The translations under genes and the position numbers were made by a program. The notes under the pieces were generated by a model, which did not search any database, had not been told where the DNA came from, and worked only from the letters and a program-made list of their open reading frames with translations. Positions 1-8,731 of a stretch of 60,903 nucleotides of DNA are shown here, piece by piece; the stretch's first letter is position 1, and each line of letters opens with the position of its first letter. This DNA is from Pseudomonadota bacterium. GTDB taxonomy: Bacteria; Pseudomonadota; Alphaproteobacteria; Acetobacterales; Acetobacteraceae. The stretch spans positions 1-60,903 of the forward strand of contig JAJZCG010000004.1 of the NCBI GenBank assembly GCA_021846225.1, read 5' to 3'.

Positions 1-21
1 GCCGCGAACGACAAGGCCTGA
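1..21 (+). CDS. 3' end of an upstream gene (partial)
   Basis: The first seven codons read as an open frame ending in TGA and sit just before a strong hairpin that would serve as its terminator. Only six residues (AANDKA) are visible, so no function can be given. The frame was chosen because it ends cleanly before the terminator; it could be chance. Confidence 0.3.
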   Translation, partial: AANDKA

Positions 22-42
22 GCGGCCGCCAAAACGGGCGGC

Positions 43-69
43 AGGCGTTCATCCCCCCGATGAACGCCT
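43..69. terminator. Hairpin between convergent genes
   Basis: A perfect 11-bp inverted repeat (AGGCGTTCATC / GATGAACGCCT) with a C5 loop. It lies between a rightward frame end at 21 and the leftward ispB stop codon at 69-71, so it can serve either strand. There is no long T-run on either side. Confidence 0.6.
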
Positions 70-1070
70 CAGAACCGGCGCGCGGTGGTATAGCGGGCGA
101 CATCTTCCAGCGCGGTGCGCATCGGGCTTTCGGGGAAGACAGCCAACGCCGCGCAGGCTGAGTCCACGAAGGCATCGGCCCGGGCGATGCTGCGCTGGGT
201 GGCGTTGTGGCGCTGCATGAAGGCCAGGGCGGTGGCGAGGTCGGTCTCGGATTGTTCGCCCTCGCCGATGGTGCGGGTCCAGAATTCCAGCTCCCCGGCA
301 TCCGCCCCGGCGATGGCCAGCAGCACCGGATAGGTGAGCTTGCCTTCGCGGAAGTCATCACCCACGGTCTTGCCCAGCTCGGCTTCGTCGGCGGCGTAGT
401 CCAGCGCGTCATCCACCAGCTGGAAGGCCATGCCGAGGTCCATGCCGAACTGCGCCAGCGCGGCGGTTTGCGCGGCCGGGCGCTGGGCGATCACGCCGCC
501 AACCTCGCAAGCCGCCGCGAAGAGCGCCGCGGTCTTGCCGCGGATCACGTCGAAATATTTCTGCTCGGTGGTGGAGAGGTCGTTCTGCGTGGTTAATTGC
601 AGCACCTCGCCCTCGGCGATGGTGGCGGACGCGCTGCACAGGATGCGCAGCACCTCCAGCGAGCCGTCCTCGACCATCAGCTCAAAAGCGCGGGCAAAAA
701 GGAAATCGCCCACCAGCACCGAGGCCTTGTTGCCAAACACCGCGTTGGCGCTGGCAAAGCCGCGCCGCAGCACGGATTCATCCACCACATCGTCATGCAG
801 CAATGTGGCGGTGTGGATGAACTCGACGCAGGCGGCGAGTTTGATCTGGCGCGCGCCCTCGTAGCCGCAGAGCTTGGCCGCCGCGAGGGTGAGCAGCGGG
901 CGCAGCCGCTTGCCGCCCGCCGCGACAAGATGCGCGGCAAGCTGGGGGATAAGGGCAACGGGGCTGTCCATCCGGGCGACGATCGCCTGGTTGGTGGCCA
1001 GAAGTTCGGGCTCCAGCATGGCTGTGAGCCGGCCTAAAGCGTTGGTCGTCAAAGGCGTCGCACCATCCAA
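69..1070 (-). CDS. ispB: Polyprenyl (octaprenyl/decaprenyl) diphosphate synthase
   Basis: Class I trans-prenyltransferase that extends farnesyl diphosphate with isopentenyl diphosphate to make the ubiquinone side chain. Both Mg-binding aspartate motifs are present: DDVVD at residues 93-97 and DDALD at 220-224. The GGKRLRP substrate loop is at 52-58. The length of 333 aa is typical of the family. Translation could instead start at Met18 (base 1019), where family similarity begins. The gene is divergent from the methyltransferase gene. Chain length cannot be told from sequence by eye; the assignment to the long-chain IspB group rests on overall resemblance. Confidence 0.92.
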   Translation of the reverse strand: MDGATPLTTNALGRLTAMLEPELLATNQAIVARMDSPVALIPQLAAHLVAAGGKRLRPLLTLAAAKLCGYEGARQIKLAACVEFIHTATLLHDDVVDESVLRRGFASANAVFGNKASVLVGDFLFARAFELMVEDGSLEVLRILCSASATIAEGEVLQLTTQNDLSTTEQKYFDVIRGKTAALFAAACEVGGVIAQRPAAQTAALAQFGMDLGMAFQLVDDALDYAADEAELGKTVGDDFREGKLTYPVLLAIAGADAGELEFWTRTIGEGEQSETDLATALAFMQRHNATQRSIARADAFVDSACAALAVFPESPMRTALEDVARYTTARRF

Positions 1071-1149
1071 ATTTTTAGGCCTAACCAGAGAGCTTCAATT
1101 ACGATACCTCCATATCGGGCGGACGGAAAAAAGGGTCAAGGCGCGCGGC

Positions 1150-1890
1150 ATGAATGAGATCACATCCGGCGGATTATTGGGCGGGCGCGTGGCTTACCGG
1201 CAACTTGCCACGGGCCACCGCACGGGGTTTGAGCCGGTGCTGATGGCGGCTGCCGTGCCGGCGCGGGCGGGGGAGATGGTATTGGAGGCGGGGACCGGCG
1301 CGGGGGCGGCTCTGCTGTGCCTTGCCGCGCGGCTGCCGGGGGTGCGGGGCGTGGGCATAGAGGTTGAACCGGCCCTCGCCCGTTTGGCCACCGAGAATTT
1401 CTGGGCGAACGGGTTTACCGATAATGCCTGCATCCAGGGCGATGCCATGCACCTGCCCTTCCCCAGCCATGCGTTCGACCATGCGATGGCCAATCCGCCC
1501 TGGTTCGCCGCGCATAACACCGCCTCGCCGGATGCCCGGCGCGCGCTGGCGCATCAGGCCGGGCCGGGTGTGCTTGAAGGCTGGATCCGTTCCCTCACCC
1601 GTGTATTGCGGCCGCGCGGCAGCATCACGCTGATTTTGCCAGCCGCCGCCTACGCCGCCGCCGGGGCGGCGCTGCGGGAGGCGGGGTGCGGCGCGATCAG
1701 CCTGTTTCCGCTCTGGCCGCGGGCGGGGGAGACTGCGAAGATTATCATCATCGCGGCGCGGCGCGGCGCCAAAAGCCCGGACCGCGTGTTGCCGGGGCTG
1801 GTTTTGCATGACGCGGCGGGGATAACCCCGGCGGCCGATGCCGTGCTCCGCCAGGGCGGCGGGCTAAACCTTTCGAGCGCGATCATTTGA
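1150..1890 (+). CDS. TrmN6-like tRNA adenine-N6 methyltransferase
   Basis: A 246-aa class I SAM-dependent methyltransferase. The SAM-binding loop EAGTGAG is at residues 46-52, and the adenine-N6 catalytic tetrapeptide NPPW is at 115-118. This arrangement matches the TrmN6/YfiC group, which methylates A37 of tRNA1-Val; the target here is inferred. The frame is open further upstream into the ispB region, but the ATG at 1150 is the first start compatible with the family and clears ispB. The pairing with ispB on the opposite strand is common in alphaproteobacteria. Confidence 0.82.
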   Translation: MNEITSGGLLGGRVAYRQLATGHRTGFEPVLMAAAVPARAGEMVLEAGTGAGAALLCLAARLPGVRGVGIEVEPALARLATENFWANGFTDNACIQGDAMHLPFPSHAFDHAMANPPWFAAHNTASPDARRALAHQAGPGVLEGWIRSLTRVLRPRGSITLILPAAAYAAAGAALREAGCGAISLFPLWPRAGETAKIIIIAARRGAKSPDRVLPGLVLHDAAGITPAADAVLRQGGGLNLSSAII

Positions 1891-1961
1891 GGTTCGCTCA
1901 ACCGAGTGAGCCGAAAACGTGAATCGCCCTCAGGAAAATGGGTAGGGTGGACAATGCCCCG

Positions 1962-3326
1962 CTAACCGCGGAGCGGCGCGTCGCGCATCACCGCGGCGAT
2001 GCCCACCGCCAGCAGCGCCACCAGCGCGCAGGCGCCAAACCCCGCGCCAAAACCGTGCGCCAGCAGCATGCCCGCCGCCAGCGTGGCGCCAAACGCGCCG
2101 CCGATGGCGCGAAAGAGCAGCATGCAGCCGGTGGCGACACCGACATCGCCGCGCTGCGCCGCATTCTGGATGGCCACCGTGATGTTGGGTTGTACCAGGC
2201 CGATGCCGCCGCCGAGCAGCACGCTGTATGCCTCGCACAGCAACAGCGGCGTTGATGCCCGCATGGTCGCCAGCAGACCGAGACCCAGCGCGCACAGCGC
2301 AAGGGCTGCCAGCATGGTGGGCTTGGTGCGGCCCAGGCTGCGGGAGATTCTGCCCCCCATATAAGAGAGGAAAACGAAAGCCAGCAGGAAGGGCGTGGTG
2401 TAGAGGCCCGAGGCGGCGGCATTGGTGTGTTTGATGTACTGAAAGAACAGCGGCAGCAGCAGCGAGCCGCCGAAGGTGCATAGCGAATTGGTGGCCGAGA
2501 GCAGCAGCCCGCCCAGCACCGTGGCGTTGCGGAACAGGCGCAGCGGGAGCATCGGCGCGGGGGCAAGATGCTCCACCCAGGCCGTGAGCCAGGTGAACAC
2601 CACCCCCGATGCCACCAGGATCAGCGTTGCGCGCGAGTCCCACGGGAAATCGCGCCCGCCGGAAGCCGCGAGTACCAGCCAGGCGGTGATGGCGCACACC
2701 AGCAGGGCGGCGCCGAGGAAATCTATGCGCTGGCCCGCGCCGGCATGCGGCGGCAGGCGGCGCAGCGCGCGGCCGCTGAACACCCAAGCCAGGGCGCAGA
2801 GGGGCAGGTTGACCCAAAAAATGCCGCGCCAGGAGAGGCTGTCGGTCAGGGCGCCGCCGAGCATCGGCCCGGCGATGCTGGCGATGCCCCACATGCCGCT
2901 CATATATATTTGGTAGCGGCCACGCTCGCGCGGCGGCGCGACATCGGCGATGGCGGTCTGGGCGATGACCATGAGCCCTGCCCCGCCGATGCCCTGCACC
3001 GCCCGCCAGAGCGCGATTTCCCAGAAATGCGTTGCCGCCGCACAGCCCAGCGAGGCGGCGGCAAACACGATGATCGCCGGTTGCATCAGCCGCCGCCGCC
3101 CGTAGATGTCCGAGAGTCGGCCGAAGATCGGCGTCGCGGCGGTGCCGGTGAGCAGATAGGCGGAGATGATCCAGGCAATGTGGGAACCGCCGCCCAGGTC
3201 GCGCGCCATGCGCGGCACGGCGGGGACGATGATGGTCTGATCCAGCGCCGCGAGCAGAATGCACAAGGCCACGCCGCGGATGACGGGGAGAATTTCCTCA
3301 TGTGTGTAGGTTTTCGCCGCTGTCAT
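1962..3326 (-). CDS. MFS transporter, DHA2 (EmrB/QacA) drug-efflux type
   Basis: A 454-aa integral membrane protein with a 14-helix-type MFS layout. Helix 1 carries the DHA2 signature LDQTIIVPAVPRMARDL, followed by the loop 2-3 motif GRLSDIYGRRR. It is expected to be a proton-driven exporter of hydrophobic compounds; the substrate cannot be read from sequence. The chosen ATG at 3326 (MTAAKTYTHEE) precedes the first helix directly. The frame is open to 3416, but that extension looks non-conserved. Its promoter region is shared back to back with nrdA. Confidence 0.88.
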   Translation of the reverse strand: MTAAKTYTHEEILPVIRGVALCILLAALDQTIIVPAVPRMARDLGGGSHIAWIISAYLLTGTAATPIFGRLSDIYGRRRLMQPAIIVFAAASLGCAAATHFWEIALWRAVQGIGGAGLMVIAQTAIADVAPPRERGRYQIYMSGMWGIASIAGPMLGGALTDSLSWRGIFWVNLPLCALAWVFSGRALRRLPPHAGAGQRIDFLGAALLVCAITAWLVLAASGGRDFPWDSRATLILVASGVVFTWLTAWVEHLAPAPMLPLRLFRNATVLGGLLLSATNSLCTFGGSLLLPLFFQYIKHTNAAASGLYTTPFLLAFVFLSYMGGRISRSLGRTKPTMLAALALCALGLGLLATMRASTPLLLCEAYSVLLGGGIGLVQPNITVAIQNAAQRGDVGVATGCMLLFRAIGGAFGATLAAGMLLAHGFGAGFGACALVALLAVGIAAVMRDAPLRG

Positions 3327-3481
3327 GTTTTGGAGATATCCTGTCCATGCGGAGTCGCCGCAATGTATCGCTTTGTTGCTGGACATGTTGGCACGGCGTA
3401 CCCAGATTGCGGACATCCGGGAGGGGCTTTGGCGTGCCAGCGGGACTCGCCGGAAAAACGAGTCTTAAAAATAATCTGTGA

Positions 3482-3529
3482 CGGACATATGTAGTTATAG
3501 ATTGCTTTATGCGCCACAAGATGTAGTTT
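3482..3529 (+). promoter_or_regulatory. Candidate pair of NrdR boxes upstream of nrdA
   Basis: CCACAAGATGTAGTTT (3514-3529) agrees at about 13 of 16 positions with the NrdR box ACACWATATATWGTGT. A second, weaker copy lies at 3482-3497, and both share ATGTAGTT at an exact 32-bp spacing (3489 and 3521), about three helical turns. Paired boxes at this spacing upstream of ribonucleotide reductase genes are the hallmark of NrdR control. The upstream box matches only about half of the consensus. Confidence 0.45.
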
Positions 3530-3578
3530 AGCGTCCTGTGATAAAACGTTCTCGAGTAGAACAGCGGGGTCTGACGAA

Positions 3579-5453
3579 ATGAACATGATGACGAAGCCTG
3601 AGGCTGTGCTGCTCGACGACGGCATCCAGATGCGCGGGCGGCACCAGGTGCATATCGACCGCTCCCGCGACTCGCTGCTGACCGATTTTGGCCGCGCCAC
3701 GCTGGATGACCGTTATCTGCTGCCCGGCGAAGGCTACCAGGATCTGTTCGCGCGCGTTGCCTCCTATTACGGCGATAATGCCGCGCATGCGCAGCGGCTT
3801 TACGACTACATCAGCAAAATGTGGTTCATGCCGGCCACCCCCGTGCTCTCCAACGGCGGCACGGAGCGGGGCTTGCCGATTTCATGCTTCCTCAACGAGG
3901 CCTCGGACTCGCTGGAGGGGATCGTCGGGCTTTGGAATGAGAACGTGTGGCTCGCCTCCAAGGGCGGGGGAATCGGCTCCTATTGGGGCAATCTGCGCTC
4001 GATCGGCGAGAAGGTTGGCCAGAACGGCAAGACCTCCGGCGTTGTGCCCTTCATCCGCGTGATGGACAGCCTCACGCTCGCCATCTCCCAGGGCTCGCTG
4101 CGGCGCGGCTCGGCGGCGGTGTATCTGCCCGTGTGGCACCCGGAGATCGAGGAGTTCATCGAAATCCGCCGCCCGACCGGCGGGGACCCCAACCGCAAGG
4201 CGCTCAACCTGCACCATGGCATTTTAATCTCCGATGCCTTCATGCGCGCGGTGGAGACCGATTCCGAATGGGTGCTCACCTCGCCGAAGGACCGCGCGCA
4301 TGTGCGCAGCATCTCGGCGCGCGCGCTGTGGGTGCGGATTCTCACCGCGCGGATCGAGACCGGCGAGCCGTATCTGGTGTTCTCCGACCATGTGAACAAC
4401 GCGCGCCCCGAGCACCACAAGCTGGCCGGGCTGGAGGTTAAAACCTCCAACCTCTGCGCCGAGATCACCCTGCCGACCGGGCTGGACCAGCACGGCAAGC
4501 AGCGCACGGCGGTGTGCTGCCTCTCCTCGGTGAACCTGGAAACCTGGTTCGAGTGGAACAAGGAGGAGATGTTCATCGAGGACATCATGCGCTTCCTGGA
4601 TAACGTGCTGCAGGATTTCATCGACAAGGCGCCGGACCTGATGGAGAAGGCGAAATACGCCGCCATGCGCGAGCGCTCGGTGGGGCTTGGCGTGATGGGC
4701 TTCCACTCCTTCCTGCAGGACCAGAACGTGCCGTGGGAAAGCGTGATGGCGAAAGTGTGGAATGTGAAGATGTTCAAGCACTTGCGCGCCGGAGCTGATG
4801 CGGCATCGAAAAAACTGGCGCAAGAACGCGGTGCCTGCCCGGATGCCGAGGAATACGGTATTCAGGAGCGCTTCTCGCACAAGATCGCAATTGCGCCGAC
4901 CGCCTCCATCTCGATCATCACCGGCAATACCTCGCCGGGGATTGAGCCGATCGCCGCCAATGTGTTCTTGCAGAAGACGCTCTCGGGCAGCTTTACCGTG
5001 CGCAACCGGCCGCTGCAGAAGCTGCTGGAAAAATACGGGCGCGATGATGAGGAGACCTGGTCCTCCATCACCACCACCAAGGGCAGCGTGCAGCATCTGG
5101 ACTTCCTGAGCCAGCACGAGAAGGATGTGTACAAGACCGCCTTCGAGCTGGACCAGCGCTGGATCATCGAACATGCGGCCGACCGCACGCCCTATATCTG
5201 CCAGAGCCAGTCGATCAATATTTTCGTACCGGCCAATGTGAACAAGCGCGACCTGCATCAGTACCATTATCAGGCCTGGAAAAAAGGCGTGAAATCATTG
5301 TATTACTGCCGTTCGCTGTCGATCCAGCGGGCGGATACGGTATCTGAGAAGGCCGTGCGCCCGGATGAGTTCACCGGTATTCCGGTGGAGGCGGCGCCTG
5401 GGGTGCAGGCCCCCGCCTCGACCAATTATGAGGAATGCCTGGCCTGCCAGTAA
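3579..5453 (+). CDS. nrdA: Class I ribonucleoside-diphosphate reductase, alpha subunit
   Basis: Reduces ribonucleotides to deoxyribonucleotides. The catalytic set is visible: Cys103 in PISCFLNE, Asn291/Cys293/Glu295 in NLCAEI, Cys313 in VCCLSSVNL, and a C-terminal redox pair C620/C623 (ECLACQ). At 624 aa it is shorter than the enterobacterial enzyme. The N-terminus goes almost straight into the helical domain (FGRATLDDRYLLPGEGY), so the ATP-cone that senses dATP is absent. nrdB follows 102 bp downstream. The start ATG at 3579 leaves about 50 nt after the candidate NrdR box. Confidence 0.95.
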   Translation: MNMMTKPEAVLLDDGIQMRGRHQVHIDRSRDSLLTDFGRATLDDRYLLPGEGYQDLFARVASYYGDNAAHAQRLYDYISKMWFMPATPVLSNGGTERGLPISCFLNEASDSLEGIVGLWNENVWLASKGGGIGSYWGNLRSIGEKVGQNGKTSGVVPFIRVMDSLTLAISQGSLRRGSAAVYLPVWHPEIEEFIEIRRPTGGDPNRKALNLHHGILISDAFMRAVETDSEWVLTSPKDRAHVRSISARALWVRILTARIETGEPYLVFSDHVNNARPEHHKLAGLEVKTSNLCAEITLPTGLDQHGKQRTAVCCLSSVNLETWFEWNKEEMFIEDIMRFLDNVLQDFIDKAPDLMEKAKYAAMRERSVGLGVMGFHSFLQDQNVPWESVMAKVWNVKMFKHLRAGADAASKKLAQERGACPDAEEYGIQERFSHKIAIAPTASISIITGNTSPGIEPIAANVFLQKTLSGSFTVRNRPLQKLLEKYGRDDEETWSSITTTKGSVQHLDFLSQHEKDVYKTAFELDQRWIIEHAADRTPYICQSQSINIFVPANVNKRDLHQYHYQAWKKGVKSLYYCRSLSIQRADTVSEKAVRPDEFTGIPVEAAPGVQAPASTNYEECLACQ

Positions 5454-5485
5454 GTGGTTAAGGCCAGGGCCCTGCCTTGGTCCCG

Positions 5486-5504
5486 CTGGGGCCTCGGGCC
5501 CCAG
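5486..5504 (+). repeat. Perfect GC hairpin between nrdA and nrdB
   Basis: CTGGGGCC and GGCCCCAG form a perfect 8-bp stem with a TCG loop. No T-run follows, so it is unlikely to be a full terminator. It may tune the ratio of alpha to beta message or protect the 3' end of nrdA; both are inferences. Confidence 0.45.
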
Positions 5505-5555
5505 ACCCCGAACGCCCCGGGGAAATTAAAATATACAACGTGAATTCAAGGCTTT

Positions 5556-6581
5556 ATGACTATGAGTGAAAATCTGCCTCTGAAGATCGACCTGCTGACC
5601 GAAAACCCGGTCTACAAGCCGTTCCGCTACCCCTGGGCCTATGACGCCTGGCTGACGCAGCAGCGCGTGCATTGGCTGCCCGAGGAAGTGCCGCTCGCCG
5701 ACGATGTGAAGGACTGGCACAAGAACCTGACCCTGGCCGAGCGCAACCTGCTGACGCAGATTTTCCGCTTTTTCACGCAGGCGGATGTCGAGGTGAACAA
5801 CTGCTACATGAAGCAGTATTCCCAGGTGTTCAAACCCACCGAGGTGCTGATGATGCTCTCGGCGTTCTCGAATATCGAGACCATCCATATCGCCGCGTAT
5901 TCGCATCTGCTCGATACCGTGGGGATGCCCGAGGTCGAGTACACCGCGTTCCTTAAGTATAAGGAGATGAAGGACAAATACGACTTCATGCACGGCTTCT
6001 CGGTCTCCGATAAGCACAACATCGCGAAAACCCTGGCGGCGTTCGGCGCGTTCACCGAGGGGCTGCAGCTGTTCGCCTCCTTCGCCATCCTGCTCAACTT
6101 CCCGCGCTTCAACAAAATGAAGGGCATGGGGCAGATCATCACCTGGTCGGTGCGCGATGAATCGCTGCATTGCGAGTCGATCATCAAGCTGTTCCGCACC
6201 TTCGTGCAGGAAAACCCGGAGATCTGGACCGAGGAGCTGCGCCGGGAACTCTACCTCACCTGCGCCACCATCGTGGACCACGAGGACGCCTTCATCGATC
6301 TCGCCTTTGAGCTGGGCGCGGTGGAAGGGCTGACGGCTGAAGAGGTGAAGCGCTATATCCGCTACATCGCCGACCGCCGGCTAACGCAGCTTGGCCTCAA
6401 CGCGCTTTTCCACGTTGACAAGAACCCCCTGCCCTGGCTGGACGAGATGCTGAACGCGGTGGAACATGCGAACTTCTTCGAGAACCGCTCCACCGAGTAC
6501 AGCAAGGCTTCGACCACCGGGAGCTGGGAGGACGCCTTTGCCGAATTCACCCCCGCGGCCGATGGCCTGCCGGTGCAATAA
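5556..6581 (+). CDS. nrdB: Class Ia ribonucleoside-diphosphate reductase, beta subunit
   Basis: The 341-aa radical-generating subunit. All di-iron ligands can be placed: Asp77, Glu108, His111, Glu168, Glu202 and His205. Tyr115 sits four residues after His111, which is the position of the stable tyrosyl radical. This makes it a conventional tyrosyl-radical enzyme rather than a metal-free or Mn/Fe variant. No ATP-cone is fused to it either. Met1 and Met3 are both possible starts. Confidence 0.95.
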   Translation: MTMSENLPLKIDLLTENPVYKPFRYPWAYDAWLTQQRVHWLPEEVPLADDVKDWHKNLTLAERNLLTQIFRFFTQADVEVNNCYMKQYSQVFKPTEVLMMLSAFSNIETIHIAAYSHLLDTVGMPEVEYTAFLKYKEMKDKYDFMHGFSVSDKHNIAKTLAAFGAFTEGLQLFASFAILLNFPRFNKMKGMGQIITWSVRDESLHCESIIKLFRTFVQENPEIWTEELRRELYLTCATIVDHEDAFIDLAFELGAVEGLTAEEVKRYIRYIADRRLTQLGLNALFHVDKNPLPWLDEMLNAVEHANFFENRSTEYSKASTTGSWEDAFAEFTPAADGLPVQ

Positions 6582-6766
6582 TCACCGGCTTGGCTCACTG
6601 TAAGTTGTGCGTATTGGCTACAAAAACAACCACGGCGTTCAATCGCGAAGAGTTGTCCACTCTTTGCGTAGCTTAATACCTTCGTATACTATAACAGCGG
6701 CGTAACCCCGGAGATTAACGCTTTCGGCCCGCCTGACCAGCAGATCGTGCAGCGAGATATTGGGTA

Positions 6767-7078
6767 GTGGCGGATTTACAGTGGACTAAACGCATCATGG
6801 CAAGTGTACCCGAGGACGAAACAAAGCCCCAGATTAAACCGAACGCGGGGGTTCCGCGATACAGCCGCAGGTTGTCAGATAAAATTCTGATAGCCTTTCA
6901 TCATGCTTGTGACCAGAGCGATTATGAAATCGCTGAACAATTGTTGCAGATTCTGGAGACAATGCTGAACCGCCGGAGCGTTCCGCCGGATTCCAACCGG
7001 CGCAAATCCATTGAAAGTCTCGTCGCGGCACATGAACGGCTATGGCATCTGCGCCATCCGGAGAAGCATGCGGGCTAA
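6767..7078 (+). CDS. Conserved hypothetical protein
   Basis: A soluble protein of 103 aa from GTG at 6767, or 93 aa from ATG at 6797 (MASVPEDE). It is mostly helical, with the central stretch RYSRRLSDKILIAFHHACDQ and a C-terminal VAAHERLWHLRHP. I recognise the look of a small family found in Rhodospirillales but know no function for it. It stands alone between nrdB and a convergent DUF6134 gene. Confidence 0.65.
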   Translation: MADLQWTKRIMASVPEDETKPQIKPNAGVPRYSRRLSDKILIAFHHACDQSDYEIAEQLLQILETMLNRRSVPPDSNRRKSIESLVAAHERLWHLRHPEKHAG

Positions 7079-7092
7079 GCCCGAAGTCCTTC

Positions 7093-7764
7093 TCAGGCGG
7101 TTATTTTCTCGTAGCTCTCGTTGCCGCTGACATGAAACGCCAGACCAGACCATTGGGAAAATCTGTCGTACCAGACGTTTAAGTGCAGCTTGCCTCTGAG
7201 GTCGAAGCGCTGCGCCGTTATCGCCCCGCCTTCGGCCGTGGGCAGGCTGTTCCACCCCTGCGGCTGCACAACCGCCGCGTAGGTGTGAGCGGTCTGGATG
7301 TTGAGGAGCGTGCCGTTCAGCATCGCCTTATTCCAGTAGGTTAAGGGCATGGTATCGGCCGGGGCGGTGTATTCGGGATAACTCCGGGCCGGGTTGCCGT
7401 GGTTGATTCCCGCCACGCTGTAGCCCGCGGCGGTTTTATGGGCCTGCACCTCCAGCCGGGCGCCGTTGTCGTTCACCCGGCTCTCCAGGCTCTGGAACAC
7501 CCCGCCCGACCAGCGCTCGCGCGCCGTGGCGCCATAGCGGAACAGGGTAATGCCCGCGAAGGTGACCAGCAGGGCGATGTTGATATCGACCACCAGAACA
7601 TCGCCGTTCTGGGAAAAATTCAGGTGGTGCTCGCCGATCGGCGTGCCGTTTCGCAGCACCCGGAAAGACATCTGGTTGCCCGCGGGCACCGGAAGCTCAT
7701 CGGCCAGTGCCGGCCCGGCCAGCGCCAGAGCCGCCGTTCCCGCCAAAAATCGACGTCTTTGCAT
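7093..7764 (-). CDS. DUF6134 family exported protein
   Basis: A 223-aa protein with a twin-arginine type leader (QRRRFLAGTAALALAGPALA), so probably periplasmic. The mature part is a beta-rich domain starting MSFRVLRNGTPIGEHHLNF, typical of DUF6134. The function of the family is unknown. It converges with the small gene upstream and has 250 bp of non-coding DNA before it. Confidence 0.78.
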   Translation of the reverse strand: MQRRRFLAGTAALALAGPALADELPVPAGNQMSFRVLRNGTPIGEHHLNFSQNGDVLVVDINIALLVTFAGITLFRYGATARERWSGGVFQSLESRVNDNGARLEVQAHKTAAGYSVAGINHGNPARSYPEYTAPADTMPLTYWNKAMLNGTLLNIQTAHTYAAVVQPQGWNSLPTAEGGAITAQRFDLRGKLHLNVWYDRFSQWSGLAFHVSGNESYEKITA

Positions 7765-8041
7765 GCCTGAATCCTATGATGTGAATAGATCTGGTCTTGA
7801 GCCGGATGGCATGAAACGGCATCGCTGCCCGCTTACATCTCATGTCTGAATCCACCTCCGGGTTATAAGGACAGAGGGCGAATCAGACCTCTAACCGGCC
7901 CGCTCAAAAGCGGGACAATCCGAAGCCGCCGCACTCTAGCGGATGTGCTTGTCCGCCTGAGTTAATATACGATGAATCATCGAGCTTGGATCAGTCGCCG
8001 GGAGGGGCGACATCCATAACGTGCCGTGGCAGAGTGGTTTC

Positions 8042-8563
8042 ATGCATCAGCTGATTCTACTCCGTCACGCCAAAGCGGCCCCAGCAAACGCCGCCCCCTC
8101 AGACCATGACCGGCCGTTGACCGACGCCGGGAGGCAGGCTGCCGCCGCCATCGCCACCGCCATGCGCAAGGCCGGGCTTGCGCCGGATGTCGTGCTGGTC
8201 TCCACGGCATTGCGCACACAGCAGACTTTCGCCGAGTTGGAGACCGCCGGGGTGTGGGATGAATGGCCCAACATCGACTCCCTGCCCGTTTTGTATATGG
8301 CTTCACCCAACCGGATACGCGACCTGCTGCGCGAACTGCCCGAAACCGTGCGCAGCGCGCTGGTGATCGGGCATAATCCGGGATTGCATGATCTGGCGCT
8401 GGCAATTTCCGGTCCCGCCAGCTCTCAGCCGGACTTGGTGCGCCTGAACGATGGCTTCCCCACCGCCGCCATGGCTGAATTTCTGGTCACCACCCCCTGG
8501 CGGCGGCTGGGCGCGCATGGCGCAACCCTGCAACGCTTTATCAAGCCAGCTGACATCGTTTGA
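8042..8563 (+). CDS. SixA-type histidine phosphatase
   Basis: Histidine phosphatase superfamily protein of 173 aa. It begins LILLRHAKA, where the RH dyad provides the phosphate-accepting histidine, and carries the second catalytic histidine in VIGHNPGLHDL. Family members dephosphorylate phosphohistidines on phosphorelay or PTS proteins. The ATG at 8042 puts the catalytic motif at the usual distance from the N-terminus. A GTG at 8021 is an alternative and has the better purine-rich sequence (GGGAGGGG) upstream. Confidence 0.82.
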   Translation: MHQLILLRHAKAAPANAAPSDHDRPLTDAGRQAAAAIATAMRKAGLAPDVVLVSTALRTQQTFAELETAGVWDEWPNIDSLPVLYMASPNRIRDLLRELPETVRSALVIGHNPGLHDLALAISGPASSQPDLVRLNDGFPTAAMAEFLVTTPWRRLGAHGATLQRFIKPADIV

Positions 8564-8731
8564 ACCCAAAAATGCACTAATTTGAAGCCCTGATGCCGAG
8601 GAGGGCCTGTGCGGCGGCCGGGCGCGCCCGCCTTTACATATGACCCGTGATTTAATAACGCTCTCCTCGTCCGCGCCACGCCAGACTAGTTATTCGAATA
8701 TCCCCTCGAACCAATCAGAAGGTGAATCCGC

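Noticed and set aside
1075-1084. Palindrome TTAGGCCTAA between ispB and the methyltransferase gene
   Set aside because: Only 10 bp with no second copy and no adjacent regulator; chance is likely.
4224-5267. Minus-strand frame of 347 codons inside nrdA
   Set aside because: Shadow of a conserved catalytic gene; no motif or ribosome-binding site supports it.
6660-6700. Possible promoter with TATACT before the small hypothetical gene
   Set aside because: No acceptable -35 at normal spacing; left unannotated.
7909-8011. Two short hairpins (CCCGCT/AGCGGG and GTCGCC/GGCGAC) upstream of the SixA gene
   Set aside because: 6-bp stems without T-runs; no RNA family recognised.
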